Shown here: in pieces, positions 54,630 through 63,564 of the stretch
Position numbering within the stretch: position 1 is the stretch's first letter
Layout of the letters: every line of letters starts with the position of its first letter
From: Staphylococcus sp. KG4-3
GTDB taxonomy: Bacteria; Bacillota; Bacilli; Staphylococcales; Staphylococcaceae
Length of the DNA stretch: 64,000 bases
NCBI RefSeq assembly: GCF_033597815.2
Contig: NZ_CP166245.1
Location: 2,666,001 to 2,730,000 of the forward strand
Direction: 5' to 3'
The notes under the pieces: model-generated
Databases searched by the model: none
What the model was told of the DNA's origin: nothing
Seen by the model: the letters and a program-made list of their open reading frames with translations, nothing else
Position numbers and translations under genes: made by a program

Positions 54630-56476
54630 AGTGTTTGGTCTTTCAGATGTTTCACTCGAGCACACATTTCTTTATGCCTTCCTTCAATCGTAGGACGTTG
54701 GACTGGATTACCAAGATACCCACATGTACGTTTTACTACATCAACTGTAGTAGAATCATCATTACCACACTCAGGACATTGATAGCCTGTTGTTGTAGTT
54801 TTAAAATCACCTTTAAAGTCACATTCCCTACAATGATCAATAGGAATGTTCGTGCCTAAATAACTTACCTTATCATATGAATAATCCCATACCGCTTCTA
54901 AGGATTTTAAATTATGATTTAATTTCGGATATTCACAGTAATGGATGTAACCACCACTTGCATAAAAAGGATAATCCTTTTCAAAATCAATTTTCTCAAA
55001 TGGTGTAATATCTTTTCTCACATCATAGTGGAATGAATTTTGATAATATCCTTTGTCAGTGACGTTCGGTATTTCACCATATTTTTCCATATCAAGTCTA
55101 CAAAAACGATCGGTTAGAGATTCACTTGGTGTGCTATAAACGCTGAACCAAACATCATATTGTTCAGTCCATTTCAGTTGGTAAACTTTCATTGCTTTTA
55201 ATATATCTAATGTAAATTTTTTAGCTATAGACTGTGTTTCCCAATTAGGACCATAAAACACTGTAGCCGCTTCATACAAACCAATATATCCCATAGATAA
55301 AGTAGCTCGTTTTCCTTTTAACAATGTCATAATATCTTCTTTATCTGTTAAACGATGTTTAAATGCACCATTTTTATATAAAATAGGCGCATTATCAGGT
55401 GTTACTTCGGAAATGCGTTGAATTCGATAGACGAGAGCATCATGCATTAGTGCCATTCGTTCATGGAATATCTTCCAAAACATTTCAATGTCACCATTAG
55501 ATTCAATTGCTATTCTAGGCACATTTAATGTCACAACACCTAAATTACATCTTCCATTATTCTCAAATTCTCCAATTTCGTTCTTCCAAGCTGGCAAAAA
55601 TGAACGACAACCCATCGGAGCTTTAAAATCACCTAATATTTCTACCGTTTTATCATAATTCAAAATATCAGGATACATTCTTTTAGTAGAGCACTCTAAT
55701 GCTAATTGTTTTATATCATAATTCGGATCTTTCGAACTAAAATTCACGCCTTTTTTAATTGAAAACACAAGTTTTGGGAAGATGGCAGTAATACGATCTT
55801 TACCCAAACCTTTGATCCTAGTGTTAAGAATTGCTTGTTGGATTTTACGGCTATATGTATCTGTTCCTAATCCAAATCCTAATGTTACAAAAGGTGTTTG
55901 ACCATTTGATGTATACAATGTGTTAATTTCATATTCTAAACTTTCTATAGCATCTTCGATATCTTGTGAAACTCGATAATCAACATAAGTTTCTATGTCT
56001 TGTGGTGTCACAAATTTTTCAGCCAATTCTCGATGCTTAGCTTCATTATATTGAACGTAATGGCTCAGTAATTCATCAACTCGGTCAATTGTACACCCTC
56101 CATATTGGCTACTAGAAACATTGGCAATGATTTGTACAAGTTGGGCAGAAGCTGTTTGAATTGATTTAGGTGAAGTCACAGTTGCGTTACCAATTTGAAA
56201 ACCATTCTTGAGCATACTTTCTGCATCTATTAAGCAACAATTCGTAAGCGGTTGAAATGGATGATAATCTAAATCATGAAAATGTATGTCCCCTTCTTTA
56301 TGAGCTGTTGCGATATGTTCTGGTAATAAATGATTTAACGCATATGATTTAGATACTACACCGGCTGTTAAATCTCTCATCGTCGAAAATGTAGCGCTAT
56401 CCTTATTGGCATTTTCATTTATCACTGTAGGATCTTTAGTTATTAAATTCTTTAAATCTTGTTCAAGTTTATTCAT
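54626..56476 (-). CDS. nrdD: Anaerobic ribonucleoside-triphosphate reductase
   Basis: A 616-residue class III reductase making deoxynucleotides anaerobically. HKEGDIHFHDLDYHPFQPLTNCCLID opens the catalytic barrel. The C-terminal zinc site uses CREC...CPEC, and the radical glycine is in RTCGYLGNP (Gly about 586). The N-terminus is short and I see no ATP-cone, so overall activity regulation by dATP is probably absent or altered; similarly short NrdDs occur in staphylococci. Transcription probably responds to NrdR through the twin boxes upstream. Confidence 0.95.
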   Translation of the reverse strand: MNKLEQDLKNLITKDPTVINENANKDSATFSTMRDLTAGVVSKSYALNHLLPEHIATAHKEGDIHFHDLDYHPFQPLTNCCLIDAESMLKNGFQIGNATVTSPKSIQTASAQLVQIIANVSSSQYGGCTIDRVDELLSHYVQYNEAKHRELAEKFVTPQDIETYVDYRVSQDIEDAIESLEYEINTLYTSNGQTPFVTLGFGLGTDTYSRKIQQAILNTRIKGLGKDRITAIFPKLVFSIKKGVNFSSKDPNYDIKQLALECSTKRMYPDILNYDKTVEILGDFKAPMGCRSFLPAWKNEIGEFENNGRCNLGVVTLNVPRIAIESNGDIEMFWKIFHERMALMHDALVYRIQRISEVTPDNAPILYKNGAFKHRLTDKEDIMTLLKGKRATLSMGYIGLYEAATVFYGPNWETQSIAKKFTLDILKAMKVYQLKWTEQYDVWFSVYSTPSESLTDRFCRLDMEKYGEIPNVTDKGYYQNSFHYDVRKDITPFEKIDFEKDYPFYASGGYIHYCEYPKLNHNLKSLEAVWDYSYDKVSYLGTNIPIDHCRECDFKGDFKTTTTGYQCPECGNDDSTTVDVVKRTCGYLGNPVQRPTIEGRHKEMCARVKHLKDQTL

Positions 56477-56487
56477 TTTACCCCTCT

Positions 56488-56535
56488 TTTCTATATGTTG
56501 TGTTTTGTTTAAATTTATAACACAATATATAGTGT
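56488..56535 (-). promoter_or_regulatory. Twin NrdR boxes upstream of nrdDG
   Basis: ACACAATATATAGTGT (56520-56535) fits the NrdR consensus acaCwATATaTwGtgt fully. A second partial box ACACAACATATAGAAA lies at 56503-56488. Their centres are 32 bases apart, about three turns, the usual NrdR pair spacing. Confidence 0.75.
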
Positions 56536-56553
56536 TTCAATGGGTGTATAAGC

Positions 56554-56595
56554 AGTTCACAAATTTGTAAAATCTTTTTAAAGTATTTGTGAACT
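56554..56595. promoter_or_regulatory. 11-bp inverted repeat upstream of nrdDG
   Basis: AGTTCACAAAT (56554-56564) and ATTTGTGAACT (56585-56595) are exact reverse complements separated by 20 bases. It contains TTCACAA/TTGTGAA half-sites like those of Rex, but in the outward order, so a redox regulator is only a guess. Confidence 0.4.
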
Positions 56596-56704
56596 TTAAT
56601 TGCGTTTTCAAAACATCTATATTAATAATCTAAAAATATAAAAACACTGACTACACAATAGTTAATCATCCTATTATCTAATCAGTGTTTAAATTATTTT
56701 ATAT

Positions 56705-57706
56705 TCAACTCAAACTCTTTACAATTTCTCTATAAATTTTCTTAGCTTCCTCCTCATTTTCAGTACCATAGACATGCATTCTTCCATCTTTGAACAGTGT
56801 GATTTCATGAGTCTCATATGCCAATAGTTTCACAAAGTCATTAGTTTTTTTCACAGTAACTGGTAAATAATCAATATGGTTAAAAATGTCGGCGTTAAAG
56901 CGTAACAAGAACATATCTCCGCATTGCTTCTCTATCTTGGTGTCGTATTTATCATTTAATAATTCATACTCGTGCTTCACACAAACATTACAATCACTTT
57001 GTGTTAAAGCACTAATATCCATTGACTTATATTGCATATTAAAACAATCTATAGTTATAAGTTTTTTTGAAAATGCTTCTCCAGAGACCCATCTCATTAG
57101 CTCGGAAATTTGCATACTAGCTACTTGATAAATCACTGGTGGCAACACACCATTTATTGCACAACTTTCACCAGTACTTGGCATTGTTTCAAGTAGACAT
57201 TTCAAACATGGTCCTTGATTATCGATACCATAAACAGTACCTTTACTTCCAACTGCAGCACCATAAATCCAAGGTATACTTTGCTTATTACAAGATTCAT
57301 TGATTAAATACCTTATTTTAAAATGGTCCATTCCATCTATAACAATATCCGGATGATATGTCGTTAATAGATTTTCTATATTTAAATTTGTTATTTCACT
57401 ATCTATTGTTGTTACTTGTACATTGCTATTGATTTGATTCAACTTATGCTTTAATGCTTCAACTTTAGGTAACATTTGTTCCGCATCCAACTCATCATAT
57501 AACGCCTGTCTATGTAAATTGGATAATTCAACAATATCCATATCGATTACAGTAAGTGATCCTACCCCCATCCTTACTAACATTTCTGCACTGTGACTAC
57601 CAAGTGCACCTGCGCCCATAATCATGACATGAGTTTTTTGAAGTTGGCTTTGGCCTTGCTCACCAAACTGATGATATCTTACCTGTCGATTGTACCGTTC
57701 TATCAT
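56705..57706 (-). CDS. thiF: ThiF/MoeB-family adenylyltransferase (ThiS activator)
   Basis: A 333-residue E1-like enzyme. It shows [46 protein letters not shown] for ATP binding, DNFKIRYL-like [10 protein letters not shown], and zinc cysteines PCLKC and CNVC. It adenylates the ThiS C-terminal glycine so sulfur can be loaded. An extra C-terminal part of about 90 residues (from about 245) is not rhodanese and is unassigned. ATG 57706 overlaps the thiG stop by four bases. Last of the five-gene thiazole operon. Confidence 0.92.
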   Translation of the reverse strand: MIERYNRQVRYHQFGEQGQSQLQKTHVMIMGAGALGSHSAEMLVRMGVGSLTVIDMDIVELSNLHRQALYDELDAEQMLPKVEALKHKLNQINSNVQVTTIDSEITNLNIENLLTTYHPDIVIDGMDHFKIRYLINESCNKQSIPWIYGAAVGSKGTVYGIDNQGPCLKCLLETMPSTGESCAINGVLPPVIYQVASMQISELMRWVSGEAFSKKLITIDCFNMQYKSMDISALTQSDCNVCVKHEYELLNDKYDTKIEKQCGDMFLLRFNADIFNHIDYLPVTVKKTNDFVKLLAYETHEITLFKDGRMHVYGTENEEEAKKIYREIVKSLS

Positions 57707-58470
57707 AAGAATCCAATACCTTTAGTTGGACTCGATGCTTGTGCCGTATACTTCACAGGTATTCTTCCTGCTTCATAACTCAATCTTCCCGCAGTAATTC
57801 CTTTATTCATTGCTTCTGCCATTTTCACAGGATCCGCTGCACTTGATATTGCCGTATTAAGTAAAATACCATCAGCACCTAATTCCATCGCATGACAAGC
57901 ATCCTTAGGTGAACCAATACCTGCGTCTACGATTACGGGCACATTGACGCGTTCAATAATATAGCGTAGATTTAATGGGTTATTGATTCCTCTCCCCGTA
58001 CCAATAGGAGAGGCAAGTGGCATAATTGCATGAACACCTAACTCTTCTAAGCGTTTCGCTAGCACAACATCGTTAGATATATATGGACAGACCGTATAAC
58101 CTTTTTCCAATAACACTTTACATGCTTTATATGTTTCTAATGGGTCTGGCAATAATGTTTCGTCATCACCAATGACCTCTACCTTAATCATGTCACAAAC
58201 ACCTGCGTGATTAGCAATTTCTGCTATACGGACTGCTTCTTTAGCTGTTTTAGCCCCTGCAGTATTTGGAAATGTGATGAAATTCGATAAATCAACTTTT
58301 GCTAATGGATTTGGTAAATCTTTGTCATATAAATTCATACGTCTTACTGCAAAAGTTAATACTTCTGTTTCTGCTGCTTCAATAGCCTGAGTTTGTATCT
58401 CTTCATTAGCAAATTTTCCTGTACCTAATAATAATCTTGAATTTAATGTAAAGTTGCCTATTTTAAACAT
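57703..58470 (-). CDS. thiG: Thiazole synthase
   Basis: A 255-residue TIM-barrel enzyme forming the thiazole phosphate of thiamine from DXP, dehydroglycine and ThiS thiocarboxylate. It opens [20 protein letters not shown]. The Schiff-base lysine is within MIKVEVIGD (about 98), followed by the C-terminal [43 protein letters not shown]. Full length. It starts one base after the thiS stop. Confidence 0.96.
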   Translation of the reverse strand: MFKIGNFTLNSRLLLGTGKFANEEIQTQAIEAAETEVLTFAVRRMNLYDKDLPNPLAKVDLSNFITFPNTAGAKTAKEAVRIAEIANHAGVCDMIKVEVIGDDETLLPDPLETYKACKVLLEKGYTVCPYISNDVVLAKRLEELGVHAIMPLASPIGTGRGINNPLNLRYIIERVNVPVIVDAGIGSPKDACHAMELGADGILLNTAISSAADPVKMAEAMNKGITAGRLSYEAGRIPVKYTAQASSPTKGIGFL

Positions 58471-58471
58471 A

Positions 58472-58672
58472 TTAACCGCCTCCTACAAATTCTAATAATT
58501 CTAAGTTATCTTCATCATTGACTATTCGAGATGTAAATTGTTCTCGCTTAATTAGTGTCTCATTATGCTCTACAATAATACGTGTTTCATCCAGCCCTAA
58601 TGATTGAATTATTTCTTGTATATTAATTGGTTGTTCAAAGTTAAATACGTCGCCATTAATCTTACATTTCAT
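58472..58672 (-). CDS. thiS: Sulfur carrier protein ThiS
   Basis: A 66-residue ubiquitin-fold carrier: [19 protein letters not shown] at the start and [15 protein letters not shown] end with the terminal Gly-Gly needed for thiocarboxylation (here three glycines). The ATG at 58672 follows GAGAGGTGAAAG and overlaps the thiO stop by 11 bases. A longer upstream frame is not supported. Confidence 0.95.
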   Translation of the reverse strand: MKCKINGDVFNFEQPINIQEIIQSLGLDETRIIVEHNETLIKREQFTSRIVNDEDNLELLEFVGGG

Positions 58673-59780
58673 TTCTTTCACCTCTCCTAATATGAAAATC
58701 ATATAATTGTTTTGGCCTATGGCCATTAATAACCCATTGACTCATCAACTCGCCTATTAAAGGTGATAGTAGAATTCCATTGCGATAATGGCCAGTAATG
58801 ACAAATAAGTCTTTATCCACTTCATCCATAATAGGCTGTTCATTTTGATAATAAGGTCGTATACCTGACCACTGGTTTATAATTTTTCCATTTTTCAAAT
58901 CAGGTATATAGTGCAAAGCTTGTGACTTAAGCCATGATTTCCCTGCATTAGACACCCCAACTGAGTAATCATCAAAGTAACTTGTTGCACCGACTAAATA
59001 TCTATTCTTTAATTTAGGGACGACATAGCAACCATTTGTCAGGAACATGGTAACGCCCAAATTCAAATCAGGTTGTTCTACCAATAATACTTCTCCCTTT
59101 ACACCACTAACCGCTTCACAGGGTAAATATTGCTGTAAAAGTTTGCTTGTCCAAGCGCCACCCGTGACAATTAACTTTTCAGTATAATAAGTTCCACTTT
59201 GTGTATCCACACGGTATCCGCCTTTTCCGGCTTCAATATGGGTCACAGTTGTTTGATATATCCTATCTATATGTCGATGTGATAGTGACTTCAGCAACGC
59301 TTTGGTATATCGGTTTGCATTGATTTGATTATCTTCAGGCATATAAATACCATTTGCATGTTTTGAAGTAATGACCCCGTTGGACATGTGCTGAACATCA
59401 GTCGGGCTAAGATGTTCTACAGATGTAAAATGTTGTCTCAAGAATTGATATTGTTGTTCGATTTTTTTATTATCATAATGATTCGTAGCCAATTTTATTA
59501 ATCCGCTATTTAAATACTCAATATCCACGCCAACCTCTTCAAACAAACTATCTCTTAGAGGTTTGAACATCTTTTGAGAAGTTGTTGCTAAACTAAACAA
59601 AGCACTGTTTTCGGTAAATTCATTTTGCGCGCCTAACATCCCACCGGCTTTATAAGATGCATGCTTACCTGCTTCGTCTCTATCTATCACAGCTATATTC
59701 GCAAAGGACTGGCTTAACCCACGTGCGATTGACATGCCCATGACTCCAGATCCAATAATAATGACATCATACATGTCCAT
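58662..59780 (-). CDS. thiO: Glycine oxidase
   Basis: A 372-residue FAD-dependent D-amino-acid-oxidase-like enzyme converting glycine to dehydroglycine for thiazole formation. The N-terminal YDVIIIGSGVMGMSIARGLS binds FAD; AGGMLGAQNE and the C-terminal WSGIRPYYQNEQPIMDEV...FVITGHYRNGILLSPLIGELMSQWV are ThiO hallmarks. The oxygen-dependent ThiO replaces the radical enzyme ThiH of anaerobes. ATG 59780 overlaps the tenI gene end by 14 bases. Confidence 0.93.
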   Translation of the reverse strand: MDMYDVIIIGSGVMGMSIARGLSQSFANIAVIDRDEAGKHASYKAGGMLGAQNEFTENSALFSLATTSQKMFKPLRDSLFEEVGVDIEYLNSGLIKLATNHYDNKKIEQQYQFLRQHFTSVEHLSPTDVQHMSNGVITSKHANGIYMPEDNQINANRYTKALLKSLSHRHIDRIYQTTVTHIEAGKGGYRVDTQSGTYYTEKLIVTGGAWTSKLLQQYLPCEAVSGVKGEVLLVEQPDLNLGVTMFLTNGCYVVPKLKNRYLVGATSYFDDYSVGVSNAGKSWLKSQALHYIPDLKNGKIINQWSGIRPYYQNEQPIMDEVDKDLFVITGHYRNGILLSPLIGELMSQWVINGHRPKQLYDFHIRRGERNEM

Positions 59781-60360
59781 CCCACACTTCCTTCATATTC
59801 ATGAGTTTATGTTTCGAGTATTGATTAAAAATAGAAATACCGGCTATGCCTGAAAATCCATTAGGTAAGGAAGGCAAAGTATGTTGATTGATACCTCCAA
59901 TTGCAATAATCGGAATATCAATTTGTAGCGCTTCTTCAACTTCCGTCTTTGCTCTAGGCTTTTGTTTAGGTTTAGAAGGTGTTTCAAATACGTGTCCGAA
60001 CAACACAAAATCTATCCCTAAATATTTAGCGTTAGCAATAGCATCTTTACAATGCGTAGACATACTCACTTGTAAATTAGGATAACGAGTTTGTATTTCC
60101 CTAATAGAACGGTCATTTTCTCTAAAATGAATTGCCGACAAGTCACATCGTATGATTACCTTGATATCGCTATGAATAATAATCTTATCCTTAGGGAACT
60201 CATTTTTTAGTAATTCATGAACCCACTGAATTAGTTCTTCAGTATTCATTGGCACTCTTATTAATAAGTAATCAATAACACCTTCGATTTCACAGTAATG
60301 CTTAATATGTGATTTAGACAAATCTTGATATGGTGTAATAGCAATAAACAATATATTCAC
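59767..60360 (-). CDS. tenI: Thiazole tautomerase TenI-like (ThiE fold)
   Basis: A 197-residue TIM-barrel of the ThiE/TenI family. IRCDLSAIHFRENDRSI, VSMSTHCKDAIANAKYLGIDFVLFGHVFETPSKPKQKPR and IPIIAIGGINQHTLPSLPNGFSGIAGISIF follow the family pattern. The aromatizing tautomerase TenI, rather than thiamine-phosphate synthase, is likely because the pyrophosphate-binding residues of ThiE are not obvious and its neighbours make thiazole. The first possible start is GTG 60360, which abuts GGGG; TTG 60351 would have better spacing. Directly behind a TPP riboswitch terminator. Confidence 0.85.
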   Translation of the reverse strand: MNILFIAITPYQDLSKSHIKHYCEIEGVIDYLLIRVPMNTEELIQWVHELLKNEFPKDKIIIHSDIKVIIRCDLSAIHFRENDRSIREIQTRYPNLQVSMSTHCKDAIANAKYLGIDFVLFGHVFETPSKPKQKPRAKTEVEEALQIDIPIIAIGGINQHTLPSLPNGFSGIAGISIFNQYSKHKLMNMKEVWDGHV

Positions 60361-60374
60361 CCCAAAATAAAAAA

Positions 60375-60406
60375 AACGTTATTTTTCCTGGTGGAAAAAT
60401 AACGTT
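60375..60406 (-). terminator. TPP-riboswitch expression-platform terminator
   Basis: A perfect 14-bp stem AACGTTATTTTTCC (60375-60388 with 60393-60406), a 4-base loop and TTTTTTTT on the minus strand, ending just before the tenI start. Confidence 0.88.
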
Positions 60407-60433
60407 ATATGATTACTTCTATCATAGAAAACG

Positions 60434-60526
60434 CCACTTTCCTACGCCAGTGCGAACTGGATCAGGTTCTAGGAATCCCTCAGTTATTACTTCGGTCTCA
60501 GCCTTTATCAAAGGCACTTCCAGTGG
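60434..60526 (-). ncRNA. TPP riboswitch (THI element)
   Basis: Minus-strand sequence has the conserved GGCTGAGA, then GAACCTGATCCAGTTCGCACTGGCGTAGGAAAGTGG split as ACCTGATC and GGCGTAGGAAAGT, with P1 closing CCACT (60526-60522) against AGTGG (60438-60434). It controls the thiazole operon by transcription termination; the terminator is at 60375-60406. TPP binding would repress. Confidence 0.95.
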
Positions 60527-60680
60527 TTTCTATCTATTAAATTTTCAAATTAAATGTTCATTTCACATGTTTTAGCGATTACTTACAATCTAACTTATAA
60601 TGATTTACTTTTCAAGTATCACTTTGACATTTGTAGCACATGTTTCTAATATTAGCTGATATTATTATGCAATTTCCCAC

Positions 60681-62174
60681 CTATAAAGACAACTCTAACA
60701 AACGTGCTGTTATAGACCTGGTCTGACGATAGACTTCTCGGTATATTTCAAAATATTCAACATAGCGTTTGTGATGAGCTTTATTTGGAAGAAAAGTTCT
60801 ATCATAGACAATAAATTGATTAACTACATCTTCTATATTTTCATACCAACCCAAACCGACAATAGCTAGCATCGCAGCCCCCATGCAAGGCCCTTCTTCA
60901 TATTTCAATTTACTGACTTTCGCATTAAATATATCAGCTTGTAATTGTAACCAAAAATCATTTTTCGCACCTCCGCCAATCGAGGTAATATGCGTTATGT
61001 CCTTCCCTTTTTCACGTAAATATACCAATGTTTCATACAATGAATAAGTAATACCTTCAATTACTGATCTAGCTATATCTGCATTTGTATGTAAAGTACT
61101 TAACCCGATAAAGCTACCTCTAATTTGGGAATCGCCATGTGGTGTACGCTCACCTGAAAGATAAGGTGCAAATAACAACCCTTCACTGCCAATTGTAGAT
61201 TCACTTGCTAAACTTAAAATTTGATTGAAAGTTAAGTCAGGAAATACATGCTTTTTTAACCAATTCAAACTATCTCCAGCAGCAAGTGTCACACCCATTA
61301 CATATGATTTATCTTCGACAACATGATTGAAATAGTGCAAATTATGGCGATACGTCTTTCCTTCACCTTCTTCACAAGTTAATAACGTACCAGAAGTCCC
61401 AATACTGCATAATGTATCGTTGGATTTGATAACGCCAGCACCAAGTGCACCACATGCATTATCACCACCACCAGCAAAAACAGCTACCTCATCTTTTAAT
61501 CCTAATGATTTAGCTAGGCCACTTTCTACATATCCCACAAAATCTCCGGATGATACGAGTGAAGGATAAATATCGTGAATACCAAATTGTGAGCCAATTG
61601 CCTTCGACCAATTTTTTTGTTTTGGATCCATTAATAGCGTGCTTGAAGCATCTGAATATTCCATATTTATTTTACCGGTAAGCTTAAACCGCACATAATC
61701 TTTAGGTAATAAGAATGTCGCTATCCTGTTCCAATTATTAGGCTCATTATCTTTTATCCATAGCAATTTCGTTAGTGTAAAGCCTTCTAATACCGGATTT
61801 GATAACACATAATTACCAAATTGTTGTTCAATTGTTGCGCACTGATGTGTTGATCGAGTATCATTCCACAATATTGCATTTCGAATCGGTTTATTATTGC
61901 TATCTAATGCCACTAAACTATGCATTTGACCAGATAACGATAAGGCACGAATATAGATATCATTTAACGTGTTGTTATTTAATATTTGTCTAATACATGA
62001 TTTTGTTGCCTCAAACCATTCATCTGGTTGTTGTTCATTGTATCCAGATTGAAGTTGTATAATATCAAGGTCTTCGCTAACCTTAGCTAGAACTTCTCCT
62101 TCTCTACTCACGGCTATAACTTTAACTGAACTTGTTCCTACATCTATACCTAACACTGCTTCATTCAATATCAT
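60681..62174 (-). CDS. xylB: Xylulokinase
   Basis: A 497-residue FGGY carbohydrate kinase phosphorylating D-xylulose. The N-terminal GIDVGTSSVKVIAV binds phosphate and LSLSGQMHSLVALD is the xylulokinase GQMHG-like substrate motif. FAGGGDNACGALGAGVIKSNDTLCSIGTSGTLLTC and PYLSGERTPHGDSQIRGSFIGLSTLHT are family signatures; the C-terminal ADIFNAKV and EGPCMGAAMLA blocks are complete. No xylA, xylR or xylose transporter is in reach, unlike the xylRAB group known in S. xylosus. Might act on another pentulose. Confidence 0.9.
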   Translation of the reverse strand: MILNEAVLGIDVGTSSVKVIAVSREGEVLAKVSEDLDIIQLQSGYNEQQPDEWFEATKSCIRQILNNNTLNDIYIRALSLSGQMHSLVALDSNNKPIRNAILWNDTRSTHQCATIEQQFGNYVLSNPVLEGFTLTKLLWIKDNEPNNWNRIATFLLPKDYVRFKLTGKINMEYSDASSTLLMDPKQKNWSKAIGSQFGIHDIYPSLVSSGDFVGYVESGLAKSLGLKDEVAVFAGGGDNACGALGAGVIKSNDTLCSIGTSGTLLTCEEGEGKTYRHNLHYFNHVVEDKSYVMGVTLAAGDSLNWLKKHVFPDLTFNQILSLASESTIGSEGLLFAPYLSGERTPHGDSQIRGSFIGLSTLHTNADIARSVIEGITYSLYETLVYLREKGKDITHITSIGGGAKNDFWLQLQADIFNAKVSKLKYEEGPCMGAAMLAIVGLGWYENIEDVVNQFIVYDRTFLPNKAHHKRYVEYFEIYREVYRQTRSITARLLELSL

Positions 62175-62269
62175 CGATTCCTTTTGTTAGATTTTAAATA
62201 TTCAACAACTGTATCATATTGAAATAACTTTCAAATTTCCAATAATATGACATTATAATGAAACTGAAG

Positions 62270-63193
62270 TTAGAATAATATTTTCGACATATAAATGACG
62301 ATGACTACGGTTATCGCACTCAGTAATGTTGATAAAAAGACTAATTCGGCCGCAAGTTCTGGATGATTATCATATTCCTGGGCAATAACAGAACTATTAA
62401 CGGATGTAGGCATAGCTGAAGTAATAAATAACGCTTGTGCTATGATACCTTCAAGCCCCATCAGTTTGATAATACCAAATGCTATTACCGGGCCGACAAT
62501 CAGCCTTACAAATATAAACACATATGAACTTGACCATTTAAAGCTAAATTTAATATTAGCAATTTGGGCACCTAATAATAATAAGGCAATTGCTATCATT
62601 GCATCTGCAATATAGTTTGCCGGTGTCCATATAAACTTAGGTATAGCGACATTACCATAATTCAAAACAATCGCGAATATTAAAGCGTATAAAACAGGCA
62701 TCTTAAAGTAACCTAATATCGCTTTAAGTTTCCCAATATGCACAGCTTGTATTGAAAATATACCATATGAAAAAGTGAAAATATTTTGTAAGGAAAGCAC
62801 AATGACTTGAACAGACATCGCCAAAGGATCTCCTTTAAATACTAAATCATTTACCGGGACGCCGTAATTACCAGAATTAAAAAATAATACGCTATTCGTT
62901 AATGTTGTTGCTTCCCCTTTATCCTTTGTACCAAAATATGCCAATAACTTACCAATACCATAAAGGATAATTATGTATATGATAAAGAATAATACGATAT
63001 ACAATAATAGCTTGATTTCAAAATTCGTCTTATAAAATTTTACAAATATGAATCCAGGTACAAATATGTATATGTTTAACTTTGCCAATGTTTTTAAATC
63101 TAATGTAAATTTTTTCTGCAGTACATATCCTATTACAATCATAATAAAAATAGGCAACAATACAGTCTCTAAAATAACTAACATTTCGTGCAT
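62270..63193 (-). CDS. AEC-family transporter (auxin efflux carrier/malate permease-like)
   Basis: A 307-residue membrane protein with about 10 helices. The family features are LLPIFIMIVIGYVLQKKFTLDLKTLAKLNIYIFVPGFIF, NSVLFFNSGNYGVPV with the central NxGN-type motif, and the C-terminal ALFITSAMPTSVNSSVIAQEYD. Members export or exchange malate/citrate or other organic anions. The ATG at 63193 is spaced well from GGGGG; the longer in-frame start is unlikely. A solitary gene. Confidence 0.88.
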   Translation of the reverse strand: MHEMLVILETVLLPIFIMIVIGYVLQKKFTLDLKTLAKLNIYIFVPGFIFVKFYKTNFEIKLLLYIVLFFIIYIIILYGIGKLLAYFGTKDKGEATTLTNSVLFFNSGNYGVPVNDLVFKGDPLAMSVQVIVLSLQNIFTFSYGIFSIQAVHIGKLKAILGYFKMPVLYALIFAIVLNYGNVAIPKFIWTPANYIADAMIAIALLLLGAQIANIKFSFKWSSSYVFIFVRLIVGPVIAFGIIKLMGLEGIIAQALFITSAMPTSVNSSVIAQEYDNHPELAAELVFLSTLLSAITVVIVIYMSKILF

Positions 63194-63456
63194 TTTAATT
63201 TTGCCCCCTTTGCCTAATTCCACTTACTTTTTGTACTTATGAAATAATGAGAAATTTACATAAGTATCCCCCTTGAAAATAAATCACACATTGTTCCCGT
63301 TAAAACTAACTGCGTATAAAACTATTCATTGCAAATTCTTTTATGAAATGCAAAAACTGGAGCATACCCACAAGACTGTTAAGTTATGTTTCACGTTAAA
63401 CAACTTGTCTCGATACTAGGAAATCAAATTTTGATTATTAATTTATAGTCATAAAC

Positions 63457-63564
63457 TTACTTTTTCTTTCCCTTTTTCTTATTGTTTTTCTTTTCTTCTA
63501 AAATCGACATCACGATAAAGCCGACAAGTAATATCGGTGTAAGAACTGCAACCATTATTAACAT
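63457..63564 (-). CDS. 35-residue membrane peptide
   Basis: ATG 63564 preceded by GAGGTGAAGTAA opens a 35-codon frame: LIMVAVLTPILLVGFIVMSIL forms one membrane helix, followed by the strongly basic tail EEKKNNKKKGKKK. The strong ribosome site and the membrane-helix/lysine-tail design argue for real translation. Its function is unknown; a small membrane regulator or toxin-like peptide is possible. No partner gene is seen. Confidence 0.6.
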   Translation of the reverse strand: MLIMVAVLTPILLVGFIVMSILEEKKNNKKKGKKK

